From: Bacteroidales bacterium UBA5833
GTDB lineage: Bacteria; Bacteroidota; Bacteroidia; Bacteroidales; Lentimicrobiaceae
Length of the DNA stretch: 64,000 bases
Assembly (NCBI GenBank): GCA_002433025.1
Contig: DJGZ01000022.1
Location: 124,001 to 188,000, forward strand
Reading direction: 5' to 3'
The translations under genes were made by a program, and so were the position numbers. Below, piece by piece: positions 62,270 to 64,000 of the stretch. Under the pieces are notes generated by a model. The model worked only from the letters and a program-made list of their open reading frames with translations. It searched no databases and had not been told where the DNA came from. The first letter of the stretch is position 1. Each line of letters opens with the position of its first letter.

Positions 62270-63058
62270 TCAGAGCCCCAGCGACATGGCCAGCAACTCG
62301 GCAATGTCGTAGTTTTTTACCTCTTCCTGCTTGTCTTTGAACTTAATGCCGTCAGAAAGCATGGTCATGCAGAAGGGGCAGGCGGTGGCCACTATCCGGG
62401 CGCCGGTGGCCAGGGCTTCTTCGGTGCGTTCAGTGTTCACCTCCTTGTTTCCCGGCTCTGCTTCCTTGAACATCTGCGCACCGCCGGCACCACAGCAGAG
62501 CGCCTTGCTCCGGTTCCGGGGCATCTCGGCGGTGAGCGCCCTCAGGGCGGCAATCACAGCCCTGGGCGATTCATACTCCCCGTTGCCCCTGCCCAGGTAA
62601 CAGGGATCATGAAATACAATGGTCTTGTCGCTGAAAACCGCCGGGTCCGCCTTGATCCTCCCCTCCTCCACCAGCATCCTGAGAAACTGCGAATGATGCG
62701 TGACTTCGTATTGTCCGCCCAGGTCGGGATATTCGTTTTTGAAAATATTGAAACAATGCGGGCAGCAGGTGATGATCTTTTTGACATTATAGGCCTTCAG
62801 CGTTTCAATCACCGTCAGGGCCTGCATCTGAAAGGTCATCTCGTCACCTGCCCTGCGGGCAGGATCGCCGGTGCAGGTCTCCTCTGTGCCCAGCACGGCA
62901 TAACTGACTCCGGCATGATGCAGAAGCCGCACAAAAGCACGGGTTACTTTCTGATAGCGCTCATCAAAAGCGCCTGCACAGCCAACCCAGAAAAGGTATT
63001 CAGGGGTTTCGCCCAATGCAGCGAGATCGGACATTAAAGGGACTTTGATTGTGTTCAT
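62270..63058 (-). CDS. (Fe-S)-binding CCG-domain protein (heterodisulfide reductase D-like)
   Basis: Soluble electron-transfer protein of the HdrD/GlpC/LutA C-terminal type. The 262 residues have two cysteine-rich CCG-like domains: ITCCPHCFNIF near 96-106 and ALCCGAGGAQMF near 187-198, with supporting cysteines in WVGCAGAFDER, HDPCYLGRGN and ATACPFC. These bind a 4Fe-4S-type cluster. Its natural partner is the ferredoxin-domain gene cut by the window end; the two are separated here by the four-helix-bundle module. The ATG at 63058 lies inside the first octamer of the repeat, so the module has replaced the immediate upstream sequence. Confidence 0.88.
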   Translation of the reverse strand: MNTIKVPLMSDLAALGETPEYLFWVGCAGAFDERYQKVTRAFVRLLHHAGVSYAVLGTEETCTGDPARRAGDEMTFQMQALTVIETLKAYNVKKIITCCPHCFNIFKNEYPDLGGQYEVTHHSQFLRMLVEEGRIKADPAVFSDKTIVFHDPCYLGRGNGEYESPRAVIAALRALTAEMPRNRSKALCCGAGGAQMFKEAEPGNKEVNTERTEEALATGARIVATACPFCMTMLSDGIKFKDKQEEVKNYDIAELLAMSLGL

Positions 63059-63160
63059 GTGTTCAGGTGTTCAGGTATTCAGGTGTTCAGGTGCGTAGCG
63101 TAGCAGCTTGCCCCGTTAATTCGATGGGGAAGTCCCGCAACTGCAGGGTTCAGGCGTTCG
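63051..63160. repeat. Octamer tandem repeat plus double hairpin (composite dispersed repeat, copy 2)
   Basis: Five octamers of type GTGTTCAG run from 63051 to 63090, then 63091-63160 match the 28882-28951 unit with about 11 differences in 70. Hairpin CCCCGT...ATGGGG spans 63111-63129, with a G-T wobble replacing a G-C pair of copy 1; the second palindrome is CCCGCAACTGCAGGG. The left edge contains the start codon of the Fe-S gene and the right edge contains the stop codon of the four-helix-bundle gene (63150). Confidence 0.88.
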
Positions 63161-63548
63161 GATTATTTTCTGAAGTTTTTCTTCCGGTTGAAAGGTAACG
63201 GATCAATCCTAGAGTCCTGCTTCGTGTCTCTGTTGCTTTACTTCTGATTTCCTCTATTGCTTCGACCGGCAGATAATCCAGATCTTCAAGGTTGTAGCAC
63301 ATGCTTTGAATTTCACCTACAGAGCTTTGTGCGATATCAAGAAATCTGATAAACTCATTTTTATAATAACGGCAGAAACCTTCCGCGATATTGTTCTGCG
63401 AAGACAACGCAGCCCTTTTCAACTGCGATCTCATATCCCAGTCATGGGAAAGTTCGCCCTGGCGACTATGGATAAATACCAGTTTCACCAAGTCCCTGGC
63501 CGATTGCCAGCAGGTAAGATCTTCAAAGCGTTCAATTTTTCCCGACAT
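63150..63548 (-). CDS. Four-helix-bundle protein (S23/TIGR02436-like)
   Basis: A 132-residue all-helical protein of the family first seen as open frames in 23S rRNA intervening sequences and related to the accessory Avd of diversity-generating retroelements. Landmarks: FEDLTCWQSARDLVKLVF, WDMRSQLKRAALSSQNNIAEG, YKNEFIRFLDIAQSSVGEIQ. Its biochemical role is unknown. No reverse transcriptase is visible nearby. The coding end (SENNPNA, stop at 63150) runs into the hairpin-octamer repeat, and a matching inverted repeat lies upstream of the gene. The module sits between two Fe-S genes that normally belong together, pointing to insertion. Confidence 0.85.
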   Translation of the reverse strand: MSGKIERFEDLTCWQSARDLVKLVFIHSRQGELSHDWDMRSQLKRAALSSQNNIAEGFCRYYKNEFIRFLDIAQSSVGEIQSMCYNLEDLDYLPVEAIEEIRSKATETRSRTLGLIRYLSTGRKTSENNPNA

Positions 63549-63737
63549 TTTATAAATTGTTAGTTTCCAATTATAGAAAATGATATTTACCTATTCGTGG
63601 ATCATTGATTTAAGAATAATTCTTTTTAAGTCCTTGTTTTTTCAGCATTTTAACCTGCTGACTACCCTGACATCCTGCACAATGACGACCTTGTTATTTA
63701 AATCCCACATTCAAATAATATTGCATCACTCAGCACC

Positions 63738-63768
63738 AGAACACCTGCGCACAAGAACACCTGCGTAC
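63738..63768 (-). repeat. Inverted counterpart of the octamer repeat upstream of the four-helix-bundle gene
   Basis: Two copies of a 15-bp unit AGAACACCTGCG(C/T)AC on the + strand, i.e. GGTGTTC-type motifs on the minus strand, opposite in direction to the tract at 63051. It ends 2 bp before the stop codon (63771-63773) of the partial Fe-S gene. Confidence 0.65.
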
Positions 63769-63770
63769 TT

Positions 63771-64000
63771 TTACAAGCCTTCCGCCCACTTCATCCTGTC
63801 CTCGGCAGGGTATTGCCAGGGGGCGCCGTTGTTCTGAATGTTTTGCAGCATAGAGGCGATAGACGGGGGCATGGTGGCTTCTTCCATCACCAGGTAGCGC
63901 CGCATATCAATGATCAGCGTGGGGTGGTTGATGTTGATGGGACATTCCTGGGCACAGGCATTGCAGGTGGTGCAGGCCCACAACTCCTCGGCTGAGATAA
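63771..64000 (-). CDS. 4Fe-4S ferredoxin-domain protein (partial, N-terminal part outside the window)
   Basis: C-terminal fragment of a Fe-S electron-transfer subunit. Visible are WACTTCNACAQECPININH (CxxCxxxCxxxCP ferredoxin motif) and the following RRYLVMEEATMPP, which resembles the HdrC-like domain of large Fe-S oxidoreductases. The stop is at 63771. Together with the CCG protein at 62270-63058 it would form one electron-transfer unit; the four-helix-bundle module now separates them by 712 bp. Confidence 0.8.
   Translation of the reverse strand, partial: ISAEELWACTTCNACAQECPININHPTLIIDMRRYLVMEEATMPPSIASMLQNIQNNGAPWQYPAEDRMKWAEGL

Noticed and set aside
63150..63548. Diversity-generating retroelement because of the Avd-like four-helix-bundle protein
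   Set aside because: No reverse transcriptase, template repeat or variable repeat is visible in the window.
63580..63837. 85-residue plus-strand frame
   Set aside because: It crosses the repeat and the end of the Fe-S gene antisense; no family features.

Overview
The window is a gene-dense chromosomal segment of a Bacteroidota bacterium, probably an anaerobe of the Bacteroidales/Marinilabiliales type. The evidence is a secreted protein with a type IX secretion C-terminal sorting domain, many promoters of the Bacteroidota -7 type (TAnnTTTG) with few Shine-Dalgarno sites, an MreBCD/PBP2/RodA gene set in Bacteroidota style, and an oxygen-sensitive glycyl radical enzyme that points to anaerobic life. 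No rRNA, tRNA, CRISPR array, prophage or complete insertion sequence was recognised.

Layout. 0-8.9 kb: a cut-off glycosyltransferase and a flippase-like membrane protein, ruvC, an orphan histidine kinase, an AsmA-family protein and dxs. 8.9-11.95 kb: an AT-rich stretch holding one secreted T9SS protein. 11.95-16.3 kb: trkA-trkH (potassium uptake) and a MATE exporter. 16.4-20.4 kb: two LPS-type glycosyltransferases, a lipid kinase and hemW. 20.5-23.5 kb: a lipoprotein, a REP-associated tyrosine transposase (RAYT) among REP-like palindromes, and an endonuclease/phosphatase-fold membrane protein. 23.7-30.3 kb: a GH3-family adenylating enzyme, a LysE exporter, recJ, an FRG-domain protein and a MacB-like permease. 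30.7-34.7 kb: purH-mreB-mreC-mreD. 34.7-39.9 kb: a Crp/Fnr regulator, a small membrane protein and a trans-4-hydroxyproline dehydratase pair (activase plus HypD) behind a leader with a small ORF and terminator-like hairpin. 40-45.2 kb: PBP2 and RodA, a fused oligopeptide ABC ATPase, a stand-alone receiver protein. 45.4-50.1 kb: RNase R, an iron alcohol dehydrogenase, an unknown membrane protein. 50.1-56.4 kb: cysC-cysD-cysN (making PAPS) next to wza/wzc-type exopolysaccharide export genes. 56.6-61.8 kb: miaB, topA and a degenerate arginase-fold protein. 61.8-64 kb: a cluster of short tandem repeats and a four-helix-bundle gene sitting between two Fe-S protein genes.

How the genes work together: cell-wall elongation (MreBCD, PBP2, RodA) is encoded in two blocks separated by the hydroxyproline module; envelope genes (glycosyltransferases, flippase-like protein, lipid kinase, Wza/Wzc) recur; the activated-sulfate genes beside Wza/Wzc could feed polysaccharide sulfation, as no sulfate-reduction gene is visible here.

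The most unusual items are (1) a four-helix-bundle gene bracketed by inversely oriented GTGTTCAG-type repeats and a hairpin, lodged exactly between the stop and start codons of two Fe-S genes, with a second gene-less copy of the repeat-hairpin unit at 28.8 kb; (2) the RAYT/REP locus, where a 60-bp segment including the 3' end of the neighbouring gene is duplicated on the other side of the transposase; (3) the leader in front of the HypD operon; (4) the arginase-fold protein that has lost three of six metal ligands.
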